From positions 496,001 to 560,000 of the forward strand of contig JAHDVF020000875.1 of assembly GCA_022606425.2 (NCBI GenBank): a stretch of DNA of 64,000 nucleotides. The letters run 5' to 3'. Each line of letters begins with the position of its first letter. Position 1 is the first letter of the stretch. The translations under genes were made by a program, and so were the position numbers. The notes beneath the pieces are model-generated. The model was not told where the DNA came from, did no database searches, and worked only from the letters and a program-made list of their open reading frames with translations. This DNA comes from Lepidostoma basale. Lineage: Eukaryota > Arthropoda > Insecta > Trichoptera > Lepidostomatidae. Positions 1 to 11,800 of this stretch are shown piece after piece.

Positions 1-310
1 AGTCTTAACCCACCCGCCGTATTCTCCAGACGTTGCTCCCTCGGACTATCACTTGTTTCGATCAATGGCACACGGCCTAGCTGACCAGCACTTCCGGTCT
101 TATGAAGAAGTAAAAAATTGGATCGATTCGTGGATCGCTTCAAAAGATGACCAGTTTTTTCAACGCCGGAGTCGTATGCTGCCCGAAAGATGGGAGAAAG
201 TAGTGGCCAGCGATGGACAATACTTTGAATCATAAATGTATAACCAGTTTTTTACGATAAAGCCTCGAATTTCGGAAAAAAACGGCGGAAGCAAAGTTAT
301 ACACCTAATA
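1..310 (+). mobile_element. mariner transposon 3' remnant
   Basis: The reading frame from about position 9 to 234 encodes the C-terminal end of a mariner transposase. The SPDVAPSDYHLFRS segment carries the third catalytic aspartate, and the frame ends in the ERWEKVVASDGQYFES-like tail typical of the family. About 75 bp of 3' UTR follows, up to a likely inverted-repeat end near 300-310. The 5' part lies outside the window. It differs clearly from the mariner at 42374-43665, so two mariner subfamilies are present. Confidence 0.85.
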
Positions 311-326
311 CATTCATATGAAGCAC

Positions 327-471
327 AAACATTTGTGTACTTTGTTTTTACACCACTTTATTTTGTTTTATGGAACCAACCGGATTTGCTCCTGTCACAG
401 CTTCAGTTTGCTTTTGTAACCCTGACATAACTAAAATAAAATGGAGTAAAAACAAAATACACAAGTGTTCT
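327..471. repeat. foldback element, family E copy 1
   Basis: Arms 327-373 and 425-471 are inverted copies of each other. The inner left arm read on the minus strand resembles the hammerhead-like units at 29648-29760 and 31681-31780: CTGAAGC, a stem, then AAATCCGGTTGG. The core is degraded here. It is probably a dead relic. Confidence 0.55.
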
Positions 472-717
472 AATAATTTTCGGTTAGTTTTATTATTTAA
501 CTGTTTTAACCACATATTCATTTTACTATTAACCGGTTTCAAAACTTATTAAGTAATGTAAGAAACTTAATCACGGCAATCACATGGATAGTTAGAAAAG
601 ATAAAAATAAAAAGACAAGTAATTTTGTGTATATGTATGTATATGCTCATACAAATTCCCTTACGGGGAAAGCAAATGCTTTCTAAAGGGACAAACAAAG
701 AAAATACGCCAGATTGT

Positions 718-1175
718 CTTCTTCTTCTTCCGATTGTAGATCTTGCTATCTGTTTATGCAGAATATCAGCTTTCTTCCTGTGATGAAGATGACCAGTCTT
801 CTCTCCAGCTCTTTGGTGGTCGTCCTGGTGGTTTACGGCCCTCTGTAGTCTCGTGCATCACGATCTTAGAAATTCTCGTTGGATCCATACTCTCGATGTG
901 GTCCCTCCAGAATTGTCTTCTCTGCCTACTCCATCTAACTATGTCTTCAATTTTGCAGGATTTGTGATTTGTGATTTCTTCATGGGATATCCTATCTCTA
1001 AGGGTTCTCCCCAAAATGGGTCGCAATGTTCTCATTTCTGCTACTCTTAAGAGATGTTTGGTTTTGACAGTGTCTGCTCATGCTTCGATTCCGTAAGTCA
1101 TTATGGGCCTGATGCATGTTTTATAAATTCTAACTTTGTTTTCCACTAGCATGTGCTGATTGTCCCTTAGCTTAT
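718..1175 (-). mobile_element. LINE RT C-terminal remnant, (GAA)n tail
   Basis: Minus-strand ORF 1035-766 encodes the conserved end of a non-LTR reverse transcriptase: LGRTLRDRISHEE, a DIVRWSRQRRQFWRDHIESM block and a PPGRPPKSWREDW block. A (GAA)n tail lies at 718-732. It is homologous to 22340-23010 and 25200-25645. It is 5'-truncated and lacks the RT catalytic core. Confidence 0.75.
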
Positions 1176-1273
1176 TGGTTAAATATAATTATATGGAATT
1201 ACACACAGCTTGTGAGAGTGTATACTAAGAATCATTACTAAAAATATACACAATTTTTTTTAAATAATTATAT

Positions 1274-1660
1274 CTTCTTCTTCTTCTTCAAGTGCCCTGT
1301 CGGGTCCCCCCAAAGTTGGCGATCACCTCGGCAAACCTGTCCCTGTCCCGCGCCGCTCGTAACAGCTCCTACACACTTCAGATGCGGGTTCACTCCCTCA
1401 CATTTCGCAGCCAGGACATTTGTCTCCTACCAGGCCCTCGGCGTCCCTCAATTTTCCCCTCCAATATCAGTTGGAGAAGGTGGTACTTTTCCCCACGCAG
1501 TATATGACTCAGATGTGAGATCTTTCGAACCTTGATAGTTGATAACAGTTCCCTGTCAACTCTAGCTCGCCTCAGGACTTCAGTATTGGTAACCATGTCT
1601 GTCCAGAGAACTCTGAGCATTCCGTCTGATTCCGTCATTCTCCTCGTCAAAAAATTATAT
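1274..1660 (-). mobile_element. LINE RT C-terminal remnant
   Basis: Minus-strand ORF 1650-1390 contains VLRRARVDREL, KISHLSHILRGEKY and GRRGPGRRQMSWLRN, the pattern seen at the C-terminus of endonuclease-RT LINEs. In another frame at about 1290-1350 the minus strand continues as RAARDRDRFAEVIANF, so there is at least one frameshift. A (GAA)n tail sits near 1275. Confidence 0.7.
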
Positions 1661-1733
1661 AATAAAATTTAAAATAACAAAGTGGTAGGTTAATTTTAGA
1701 TTATTAAAGTGACAGAAGAGCAAGTGATCTCAC

Positions 1734-4700
1734 CTGCTGTATGAGCCTCCGATGCAGGTCCACATCAGGCCCCTGGATGCCGCCCTCGTCACGGTGCAGC
1801 TGCAGTGCGCAAACCAGCGTGTCCCTTATGGTCTGCACCGTGGACTCCACCCGCTCTGTTCTCATCAGCCGCCGGGTGAGGTAGCCCTTGCAATGGGCAA
1901 CTATCACGCTGGCAGCTTTCATCTGACAAATGCATAATCATTTACACACATTTAAAATCTTTAACTTATTTGATTAAAAAATAAACACCTAATTTTTTTG
2001 TTTGTTACTGAAATTAATTATAGCCAATTATAAAAAAAATGCAGTGCAAATGACAGTGTTATGAACAAAATAATTAAGTGGTCATTAATATGGTTCGGAT
2101 GACACATGGGACAGGTTGGGAGTACCAATTGCCTCCTTAGACAAGCAGCTGGCTCGATGGCACGATCATTTCTCAGGCATCCTCAGCAATGTTCCAGACG
2201 CCGCAACTGCCCCACAAACGGAGGAACCCAATCAGCCCTTGCTGCAAATCGCTACTCACCCTCCTACGCAAACCGAAATAATGTCAGCAATCCGCTCTCT
2301 CAAGAACAATAAGGCTCCTGGCAGTGACGGGATTGTGGCTGAGATGCTCAAGGCAAGCGAGACCTCCTCAACGAGCATCCTGGCCCCTCTGTTGGAACGC
2401 ATATGGATCTCAGAGAGGCTGCCACCCGCCTGGAAGGAAGGACTCCTTGTAACAGTGCCCAAAAAGGGAGACCTGAGCAACTGTAACAACTGGAGGGGAA
2501 TCACTATCCTTTCCGTGGTGACAAAGATCCTTGCAAGAATTATACTGAGGAGAATGACTAGTGCACTCGAAGGAGGTATGCGAGAGGAACAGGCTGGCTT
2601 CCGAAGTGGCCGGTCTTGCGTTGAGCACATAAATACACTCCGCATCATAATTGAAGAGGCCTCTGAATGGCAGTACAGCATGTACCTGACGTTCGTCGAC
2701 TTTGAAAAGGCCTTCGATACATTATCGTGGACTTCAATCTGGTCAACTCTCATTAGCAGAGGAGTCCCACAGAAGATTGTGAATATCATCAGGGCAATGT
2801 ATGACGGTTGTTCTTGTCGTGTAGTGCACCAGGGCAAACTCTCCAAGGCCATCAAACTGAGTGCGGGAGTGCGACAGGGATGTCTACTATCACCCCTGCT
2901 CTTCATAGTGGTTCTGGAGGATGTGTTGCGCCGTTCTTTCGACGGTCCTCGTGGCATTCCATGGATGCGTGATACCCAGTTGGAGGATCTGGATTATGCT
3001 GATGACCTCTGTTTGCTTTCGGTAAGCCGGGTGGATGCGGAGCGGAAACTTTGTAGACTTCACGAGGAAGCGGCAAAAGTAGGTCTCAAGATTAACATGT
3101 CCAAGACAGTAGACCTACGAGTGTCCACAAATGACTCCACCCCAATCTTGCTCCACGGTGTCCCCCTTGTGACCACGACCAGCTTCTGCTACCTCGGTAG
3201 TATGATAGCAGGCTCAGGAGGTACAGAGGAGGATGTAGCCAGCAGACTTGACAAGGCAAGGGGAGCTTTCGCTATGCTTCGCCCTGTATGGCGCTCCGGT
3301 ATCATTTCGAGAAAGCTCAAGCTCCAAGTATTCAGAAGTAACGTTAAAAGCGTACTGCTGTACGGATGTGAGACTTGGAAGTCTACCGCAGACGTTATTG
3401 GTAAACTCCAGGTGTTTATAAATAGGTGCCTTCGCTCTATATTCAAAATCTATTGGCCCCAAACAGTGTCAAATGCCGTTCTCTGGACCATGGCGGGCGA
3501 AAAGCCAATTAGAGAACAAGTCGCTAGGCGCAAGTGGCAGTGGATCGGTCACACTCTGAGACGGAACCCAGCCTGCATCGCTCAGGGCGCACTAGACTGG
3601 TCCCCTATGGGGGGAAAGAGAAAGCGAGGCAGACCTAGAGCCACCTGGAGAAGAACCCTGCAGGACGAGGTTAAGGCGGCAGGTCTCACTTGGGACGATG
3701 TTAAGCATCAGGCATGCGATAGAGTCGGGTGGAGAAGATTCCTTGAGGCCCTATGCACCACGGAGGTGTGACAGGACAAAAAGAAGAAGAAGAAGAATAT
3801 GGTTCGGATGACACATGGAAATAATGATAAAGAAGGCTCATGTTAACAATGTAAATAGAACAGGAAATAGAGGAAGAGCAAGGAAAATGGGGTACGATCA
3901 AATCAATCAAATATAAAATGTGACCACATAAGGAGTATTGTGGTTAGGTACTAATCTGTGTTTTGTATATCTATTTTATTTTTTTAATAATATAGTGTAG
4001 AAATTATTAAATAAATGACATGTTGTCATTTTTATGATCAAATTCCAAGTGAAAATTATACATTTGAAATTGTTGTATACAGACACTCAATTTCTTTTTA
4101 ATAAATGGCACTTAATTTTTTCATTGAAAAAAAGTTTTCTCTGTTAATAAAATTAGTTATTTTAAAAGTTATCTCTAGATTTGGCACACATAAGTATGGC
4201 GGAAAACTCTTACCGAGTAACTTAAAAAAATATGCAATCTAATAATAATCGTACATCATCCAAAAATTCTTTGAATAAAATTGTGATACCAACCTCTCTC
4301 TCAATGTCTTGCGTAGTTTTACACTTCCTCTTCACAGGTTGAGATCTCCCGCCAGGCTTATTTATCTCTGTGAGATTTAGAGACAGGTGATTCCTGTCAG
4401 TAAAGTTGCGGGGATAACAGTTTGAGATGACGTCAATAGATGACAGTGAAACTGCTTGCTCGCCCATGGAATACATGTTGCCTGAACTATCAGGGTAGTT
4501 ATTATCGAGATGCAAACTCCTCGTCATGTTCAAGGTCTGAGAAGCCAGATTCTTTTGTATTTCAGATATCTTGCTGCGAGCTATTTTTAATTTCGACGCT
4601 CTATCATAATCGTCGTTATAATTCGGAGTCGTGAAGTATTCATTTCTATTACCGTCCGTGTAAAGCCTGTTCGTATGGGCCCCATCGTCTGAAGAAAACG

Positions 4701-7700
4701 TGAAATTTAAATCGTCCAATGTATTGTTAGTTCTACCAGTTTCCAAAGGATCTTCAATATCGTCAAAATCGTAAGATTTATTAGGATCAAAGTATGAATC
4801 ATTGAGTGATCGATTAGAGAACATTGTCATTTTAGAATCAACAGGATGATCGGATCTTCCATTTTCAATAGAATCACGTTTGTGATTCGTTTTATTGACG
4901 ACATCTCTAGCTCTCGACACAGACCTTTCAGTGCGAGATAATTCTCCGTCCATGCAGGGCATACTTGCTTGAACAGGCATAACATTGACGCATTGAATGT
5001 CGGTAGGGGATAAGTTGACAGTTTTTCTATTAATCAGCAGGCATCGAGAGGTGTTAAGAACATCGGCACTAATTGTTAGGTATTTCTCCATGTTCTCACT
5101 GCAGGAGGTATCAATAGAGTGCTGGGAGCTCTCTTTATGGAGAGAAGGCTGTTTTGGTTTATTACCTTTACCTCCAATTTGATCCTCATCACACGACAGC
5201 TTATCAGATTTTGAACCTGTTTTAACAAGAGAGGATTGTAATTTTTTACTTCCTTGATTAGAGCTGTTAGTGAAGGCATTCTGAAATTGGTCCAACAAAT
5301 GTTTTTGTTGGTTTTCAAACGCTTTCTTTAAAATAAGTTGTTCTTCATGCTGCTTCTGAATCAGGGCCATCATCCGTTTTTCATGGTCTTCCTGAAACTT
5401 CCTCATGATGAAATCAAAATAAACTTTGGGGCTATCTTTGGAAGACACAGATTTCAAATCGGATAAAATTTCAATTCCGTTACTGACAATTTTGTTTTCA
5501 AATTCATTCTGAACAGCGCTTGGAAAGACGCTATCACTGCCGACGGAACCTCCTCTAACAGAGACTTCAGATTCAGGAGGTAAATTAGTGGAAGCGCTAT
5601 TATGGGGTATATTAGGTTTAATGATATCAGTCTCTTGAAACAGTTGGCTACGAATGTTTCTCTTACTAGTGGAAGACATGCGAGATGCGGCAGTCGGAGT
5701 GCTCTCGCTGCGCTCTACACCAGATATGTTTTGTAATTCATTCTCCACAGATTTAGTAGCGGAGGTGCTGAGACCCTGATTACTTTCATTTTTTAATTTG
5801 CTACTCTTGGAAGTATCGTCTATTTGGAGAGAGGTTTCACCTAATGATAGAGAATTTATATCTGATCCGATGGAGGCGGAGAGGTTAACATAGGGAGCTT
5901 GGCACAACCGGCTGGTGGAGTCTGACATCGAAATAGAACCCACGTCCACTCCGGAGGTCATAGACTGACATTCCAAGTGGGCCAGTAAAAGAGGACTCGG
6001 GGAGTCCAGGGTATAAGAGTTCTGCCGGACAAGCTTAGGGGGTGATATGAGACCCGAGGATATGTTATTTAAAGATCCAGTAATATTCTTCGCCGGAGAC
6101 AACTTGTGAACTATCTTTCGCGGCTTTGAAGTCTCATAAGGAGACCCGACTTTACCCTTCACTGTAATCTTTTTGTTAGGAGCAGGAGATATGTTCTCTT
6201 TCTTCAGAGGAGAACTTTTCTTTCTCTTCAATGGATTATTGTATAAAACATTCTTCGGTGTATTTCTTGACGAGCTGTTACCCAAAACAGGTAAAACATT
6301 GTCTTTAGAAGGTGTCCTTATAAGATATGGCGATTTTGTATTAGAATCAACTTTCTTAATTGTTGGATCGCTAGAATGGAATTTGGGAACTGTCGGTTTA
6401 TCTGTTTCAGTTTTTCCGACAGTCCATAATTTGGTGTTTTGTACTGACCCAATCGCTTTATTTGCGTCGTCATCTGTTATTACATTCCAGGTTTTATTAA
6501 CATTTGATAATTCTTTTATATTTATCATTTCGTTTTCGTTTTTACGAATCTGCGAATCGTTTTTATTTTCGGAGCTAGCGTCGATAATGGTAACTTGCGA
6601 GTTCATGCTCTCGAAGTCGTTGCTCTGGAAGGGTTCTTCTAGTTGCTCTACCCGGGGCTCCAGCGGGTCAGACTGCGAGATCTTGTCGCTGAGGTCATGG
6701 GACATGTTGGTCGTGTCCAGGAAGTCCTCTGTGTCACTGGGGAGGTTGTTGGAGCACACTGTGGTGTCATCCAGGCACACTGTTAGGTCGGAGATTCGCC
6801 TCTCCACAGCCAGAGCCAGCTGTCGATAATACTTCATTTCGTGGCGATACTCCTCCGTCATCTACAGTCAATTAAAATTACATTTTCATTAAACACTTTA
6901 ATTACATCCTGATAGTGGTTACAGACAATTCGAGTTGACCAATTCGTAATGTTTTGATCATTAGCAGCACTTCACAATTTTTATTTTGTTTATATTATAT
7001 TTCAATTTCCCAATACAAAATTTTAAATTAAGCATTTAGAGAAAAGTTAAGAGAAATAATTCAATACAGCGCCCAAGATGTTCTTCCCAATGATATTCTT
7101 TCCCCGATTTAAAATGGAATATAGGACTGTTAAAAAGATATTTATTGAGAATGATTTATTATACAGTACAATCCCGATTTTCCGGAGTCAGGTTGACCGG
7201 GAAGCAGCATGTCCCAGGATTATCCTCGACACTTGTGTTATTGAAAAAATATTTTAAAAAACAATAATATTTCACAATAGTACTTATAATGCAAACAAAA
7301 ACTCAAATCTGTCACAATATCATTGGGCGTTTAGTTCACATTTGCGCCACTGCCAACATACATTTGTGTCATAAAGTTTTGAGTTTGCAATAAAGCACCC
7401 AAAGCGTAGTTTGTACTCATAAAACATTGTCATTAATTAAACACTTATTCAATGAATTGAAATTACAACGTGATTTCAATGTGTCTTCTGGATAGTTGAC
7501 GCACTCTAAACAGAGATATAGCATCCAACAAATTGAAGGAAGCCAGTCAAAAAGTGTGACACTGTCAACATGTGCGTCTTACTAAGCAAATAGGTATACA
7601 TAAGTGCAGTTTTAAATTTCTCTTTGTTTACATTTTTTTCATGTTTTCGAATTGACCGGGAAATCGATTATACGAGATTTTTTTTCACCATCCATCCCGG

Positions 7701-8007
7701 AAAATCGGGAGTGTACTGTACTGCGTGTTCAAGGCCAGAGAACATTGTTTTTAAACATTTAAAATGAATCTACACGATGAAACTACAACTCATCTTTAAA
7801 ATAACAGTGTAAACGTAACTGAAGTCAAAATGTTTAAAATAATGTAACACTAATGTTCAACACATTGAAAGCTATAAATGAAGTGATGGGGGTGGTGTAA
7901 GTCAGTTCACATACCAAAGGGGGTAAAAGTGGAACACCGTTAATCTTCATACAAGAGGTGTAATGTACTCGGGAGCCGAGCGGCTCACCGCCCTGAGAGT
8001 CGTCCAT
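1734..8007 (-). CDS. CP110: centriolar coiled-coil protein CP110 (partial, 3' end missing)
   Basis: CP110 caps the distal end of centrioles, limits centriole length and restrains cilium assembly. Three coding exons are supported, all phase 0: 8007-7915 (31 codons, donor GTATGT), 6861-4294 (856 codons, acceptor TGTAG, donor GTTGGT) and 1922-1734 (63 codons, donor GTGAGA). Exon 1 has the conserved KINGVPLLPPL patch and exon 2 opens with a helical segment. The middle is low-complexity, basic and rich in SP sites (KLSPAKN, LISPPK, LDSPSPLL), which suits a CDK substrate. A coiled coil spans about residues 505-560. Exon 3 carries KGYLTRRLMRTE and TIRDTLVCAL, the CP110 C-terminal signature. The last donor shows the gene continues; no further exon was recognised in 1-1733. 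The start ATG at 8007 follows an in-frame stop. A young LINE lies in the last visible intron. Identity rests on remembered family motifs. Confidence 0.85.
2045..2109 (+). mobile_element. YVDD-LINE remnant, left piece
   Basis: This piece resembles the [16 protein letters not shown] block of the LINE at 11436-12390. It is separated from its right half (3796-3930) by the young LINE insertion at 2110-3795. Confidence 0.6.
2110..3795 (+). mobile_element. young 5'-truncated LINE insertion with 23-bp target duplication
   Basis: The insert is bounded by an identical 23-bp direct repeat at 2087-2109 and 3796-3818, and it ends in an (AAG)n tail at 3779-3795. It landed inside an older YVDD-LINE fragment, in the CP110 intron between 1923 and 4293, antisense to CP110. 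The open ORF and perfect target duplication indicate recent insertion. Short 3' fragments of the same family lie at 20025-20184 and 32288-32377. Confidence 0.9.
2116..3771 (+). CDS. non-LTR retrotransposon reverse transcriptase (5'-truncated ORF2)
   Basis: This 551-codon open frame starts just inside the truncated insert, so the methionine at 2116 is probably not the native start and the endonuclease domain is missing. RT motifs appear in order: NKAPGSDGI, PKKGDLSNCNNWRGI, EEQAGFRSGRSCVEHI, FVDFEKAFDTLSW, GVRQGCLLSPLLF and the catalytic YADD in LDYADDLCLLS. A C-terminal ARRKWQWIGHTLRR block and a GRPRATWRRTLQDE tail follow, as in RTE- and CR1-like LINEs. There are no internal stops. It has no role for the host gene. 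Confidence 0.9.
   Translation: MGVPIASLDKQLARWHDHFSGILSNVPDAATAPQTEEPNQPLLQIATHPPTQTEIMSAIRSLKNNKAPGSDGIVAEMLKASETSSTSILAPLLERIWISERLPPAWKEGLLVTVPKKGDLSNCNNWRGITILSVVTKILARIILRRMTSALEGGMREEQAGFRSGRSCVEHINTLRIIIEEASEWQYSMYLTFVDFEKAFDTLSWTSIWSTLISRGVPQKIVNIIRAMYDGCSCRVVHQGKLSKAIKLSAGVRQGCLLSPLLFIVVLEDVLRRSFDGPRGIPWMRDTQLEDLDYADDLCLLSVSRVDAERKLCRLHEEAAKVGLKINMSKTVDLRVSTNDSTPILLHGVPLVTTTSFCYLGSMIAGSGGTEEDVASRLDKARGAFAMLRPVWRSGIISRKLKLQVFRSNVKSVLLYGCETWKSTADVIGKLQVFINRCLRSIFKIYWPQTVSNAVLWTMAGEKPIREQVARRKWQWIGHTLRRNPACIAQGALDWSPMGGKRKRGRPRATWRRTLQDEVKAAGLTWDDVKHQACDRVGWRRFLEALCTTEV
3796..3930 (+). mobile_element. YVDD-LINE remnant, right piece
   Basis: It continues the element interrupted at 2109, with segments like those at 12150-12250 (valine-rich linker, RGRARK-type arginine patch, DQINQ). 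Stops and indels show it is old. Confidence 0.65.
7164..7718. mobile_element. pogo/Tigger-like MITE, 555 bp
   Basis: The left end reads CAGTACAATCCCGATTTTCC and the right end inverted reads CAGTACACTCCCGATTTTCC. Both are flanked by TA (7162-7163 and 7719-7720), the signature of the pogo branch of Tc1/mariner. There is no transposase ORF. It lies in the first coding intron of CP110. Confidence 0.85.
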
Positions 8008-8872
8008 CCGCCCTGCGGCTTACCTACATGCCTGGAAACAGATCAAACCAATCACATTAGTGTTTAATCTAGCTAATGGATCACTTAGGAGTCAGGTCAA
8101 GGCGAAACGTCAGCTCACCCGCAAGACGCCGGAACACCACCACGCTCGTAATACGCAAATGTTCGTATTAATCTCAACTGATTGTACAATTACAGTGGGT
8201 GTGAAAACATATTTTAAATATGAAGATGACGTTCTCTCCTTGGATTGTGTTCGGTCGCGACCTAATTAACATACCGGCTAATAAATTAAGACACTTCTGG
8301 TGACCTCGTGACGAAGCAATATTGTTGTAAATAAAAAGAAACAACTTACCCGTTTCTTTAAATAATATAAAAAGCGTCGACGCTTCGACCAATCCGTGTT
8401 TTGAAATTGAACTCGCTCGCAAAACAAAATCTGTCAAAACATCGCCATGGAAACATGGAAGTTCGTTATTTTGCATATAGCAACATTTTGATATCATGTT
8501 TTATTTTAATTTCAAGTTTGTAAAGAATTTTATCATACTTTAACAATATAAATCATTAGAAAAAAAATTATTCAATGTAAAAAAAGTGTGATTAATTCCA
8601 GAATACAGCTTATATTCGAAATAATAAAAAATTACTATACCTACCTTCCGAATAAAAAAAAAGGGAACAACTTTTTTGTCGCTTACAACAATTCACACCT
8701 AATGTCAAAAATGTTAGGTTATGTGAAACTAATCATTGTTATGATGAATTAATATTTTTTTGCACAAATAGACAATTGTTATAAAAAATGTATTTTGAAA
8801 TCATTCTAGATTTATATTTATTTATTTGTGATAGTTATTTATGAATGTGATATTTGCAAAATTACGTACAAA
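8008..8872. promoter_or_regulatory. divergent intergenic region CP110 / ICMT
   Basis: 865 bp separate the CP110 start (minus) from the ICMT start (plus). A likely 5'-UTR acceptor for CP110 (TTTCCAG on the minus strand) lies near 8034, so the CP110 promoter is probably further right. No repeat was recognised. The region is AT-rich from 8500 on, and no TATA box could be assigned with confidence. Confidence 0.5.
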
Positions 8873-11800
8873 ATGTCTAAAATTGGGTACCAGAGTTTGG
8901 GTTATTTCGCATCGTCAGCCCTTCTGTTTTCTTCAATATATTTGACGGAAGCATATCTGGGCTTGATGCCCAAAGTCTGGGGAACTATATTTTGGGGTCC
9001 CATTCTTTATTTCTCAGTTATTAATATTTTCCTGAGGTTTTATCTTCGCGGATTTTTATACGATGTAAGTATCATTCAGATAACCCAATCAGATAACACC
9101 CTTTTCCAATAAATTAATTATACCGATTGATTGTATCTCAATAGAGATGAAGATGTAAATTGTTTTTTGGAAACAGAATATGATGGTCGAGGTGTTTACA
9201 GGACTTATGACCTGTCATTGGTTGGGTTAAGCGATCGCTTTATGTTAAAAACATTCCCCATTCCGCCCTTCTTACGAACACACCACGTCTGACAAATGTT
9301 TGGAAGTTGTATATTATATATGCTACTCTGTTGCACCACACTTCACATGTTACTAGTTCAATCTACATAACTAACTAACTAACTAACCATCACGCCATCT
9401 CCCGAAAGGGTAGGCAGAAAGAATGGACTGTCACACTTTTACTGATGCGGCACTCCATCCTTCTCTTTTCGCTCCGCGGGAGACGCGGTGTGATGGGTTG
9501 CGAACCTCATCGCCACCAATAGGCATCTCCCGCGCACACTCTGATCGTGCAACACCCACAAAATAAATCTAAAATAAATAATATAAAATACAATGATATA
9601 AAATAAAATAACAAAATAAAAATAATTTAACACAAAATGTTCTTTTTAGATGGTTTCAATCTACATTAATGTAATAATCCTTAAAAATGATTAACCCGCA
9701 ATGGGTAAAATCCAGTATTTCTTCTTAAATATTGGTTAGATTCAAGAATTATACGGGTTATATAATTGCAGCTTCTGCTATTCTATTTATGATTTTCACG
9801 GTATTGTAGAAAACTCATGGGCTTTAATAAGCCGTGATTCCCTGATCAACTTCAATACCATATTCTTTAACCAATATTACTGTTTTATATAGCTTAGTTC
9901 TTTTCAGGCATTATAAATATTTTAATACAATAAATAATTGTTGATGTTAAGGTGGCGATCCGTGCCACGTTTCTGGGCTGCGCCCTGGCAACGGGTGTGT
10001 ATTTATGGTGCCGGCCGGACGGGTGGCGCGTTTTGGGTACATACGCCGCAGTCATGGCACTCTTTCACTACGGAGAGTTCCTGGCCATTGCGTTTTCCAA
10101 CCCTGACTCTCTGTCGCTGGATTCTTTCATCCTCAACCACAGTCCGCAGTATGCCGCCGCAGCAGTGGCCTCCTGGCTCGAGTGGGCCATCGAGATGTAC
10201 TTCTTTCCAGGTCAGAGTTAGCTAATTGCTTCTTGTGATATACAATACCCTTTACTTTCTTACCCCTTTAGCCCCACAACTAAATATATATATTTTTTTA
10301 ACTTAATGAAATAGGTTTAATCCATAATTAATATGAATGAAAAGTTTTATTATATTTTATGATAATGAAATTCTATAAAACAGACGCTTTCATTTGTATC
10401 AATTATTTAATACGGAGGTTTAAGAAACAATAAATAGGTATACTCCACTTATTGTTATTCTAGCTATTTATTTACCCTAACAAATGTAAAATTAAAAATA
10501 AAGTCTGTATGTAAAGATATTCAAATATCAGGAATGCTAATTATAAAGAAAACTCTGACAAAATCCAAAAAAAGAAACCATAGAGAAATCCCATAAATGA
10601 CACTTTTGTTACATTGACCATTATTATTATTATTTTGTTGAATTGCTCTTTAGATTATAACGCGAGCCAAATTCATGTAAAGGATATAGCTATCATATTG
10701 ATTCTCGTGACATGTGATAGGTAGCCAATCTATCGGCACTTTATTGTCACGTGAATTCTACACCAGATCAAAGGCAATGTGACATTCACACTACCATTGC
10801 TGGTAATCGAACCCGGGACCTACGGTGATTCAAAGCGTTTACCACTCGGCCACGAAGGTGGTCATTAATTGATCATATCAAGAACATAGAAAATAGTCTT
10901 ATAATATCATCACTCTATATTTTACGTATGTACGTAAATTATTTTCACAAGCCGACTTATGGCTAGACCAATCTATGACCTGTTTATCGGAACTGATTGT
11001 GGTCGTAAGTCAACAACTGCCTGTATTTTAGAATCACAACTTTGGTATTAATTAAACTGAAGCTGACATACCGTATTTTACAGACTATAAGATGCACCTT
11101 AATTTTTGAGAAATTAAAAAAAATAACATTTTCACCATTTTTATTATTAGATTGCAAAGCCAGACTAAAAAAATTCTTGGTTTTTAAAACCGAACTGACA
11201 ATCAGTGCACTGCCGCTGCCAGTTGAATCCAATGTTGCCAGATAGAGGTAGGTTTCCTGCGGCTTCGAATATATGGGCATTTTGAAGACGGGCGGGAATT
11301 TTAAATCAAACACGGGACATTTTTATATTAATTTGGAGTATAAGAACCACAAGAATTTTGGAGACAATTTTTTGAAAAAAAAAAAATGCATCTTATAGTC
11401 ATCTTATGCATCTTAATCATCATCAAAATGCATCTTATAGGCTGCGTGATGTCCCCTTGGTTGTTCAATATGTATATGGACAAGTGTATGAAAGAACTTA
11501 AAGGTATAAATGCTGGTGCTAAGATGAGTGATCTGTCTGTAAACTGTCTGCTTTACGTGGACGATGCCGTTCTCGTTGCGGATAGTGCGGACGAATTACA
11601 AGTCTTGGTGTCGAGAATGTATAAGGTATGCACGTCGAACGATTTAATGATGAATGTCGGAAAGTCAAAGGTGTTAGTTTTTGAAAGGGAAGAGCAAATG
11701 ACAGTTTTTAATATAAGTGTAAATGAAGAGAACTTGGAACAGGTGAGTGAATTTGTGTATTTAGGTAGCATGTTCACAGCGGATGGCCGAACGGACAGTG

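Noticed and set aside
2256..2957. 233-codon ORF on the minus strand
   Set aside because: It is the antisense of the LINE RT frame at 2116-3771 and has no domain of its own.
6173..6829. 218-codon ORF on the plus strand
   Set aside because: Antisense shadow of the large CP110 exon; its low complexity mirrors the SP- and serine-rich coding strand.
8828..8872. upstream start for ICMT at 8828
   Set aside because: The extra 15 residues are not family-like, and the ATG at 8873 matches the expected N-terminus.
9938..10225. 95-codon plus-strand ORF overlapping ICMT exon 2
   Set aside because: Frame-shifted shadow; the ICMT frame in exon 2 has the family motifs and matching phases.
11042..11313. small ORFs on both strands before the LINE
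   Set aside because: They lie in the left part of the TIR element and have no protein-like pattern.
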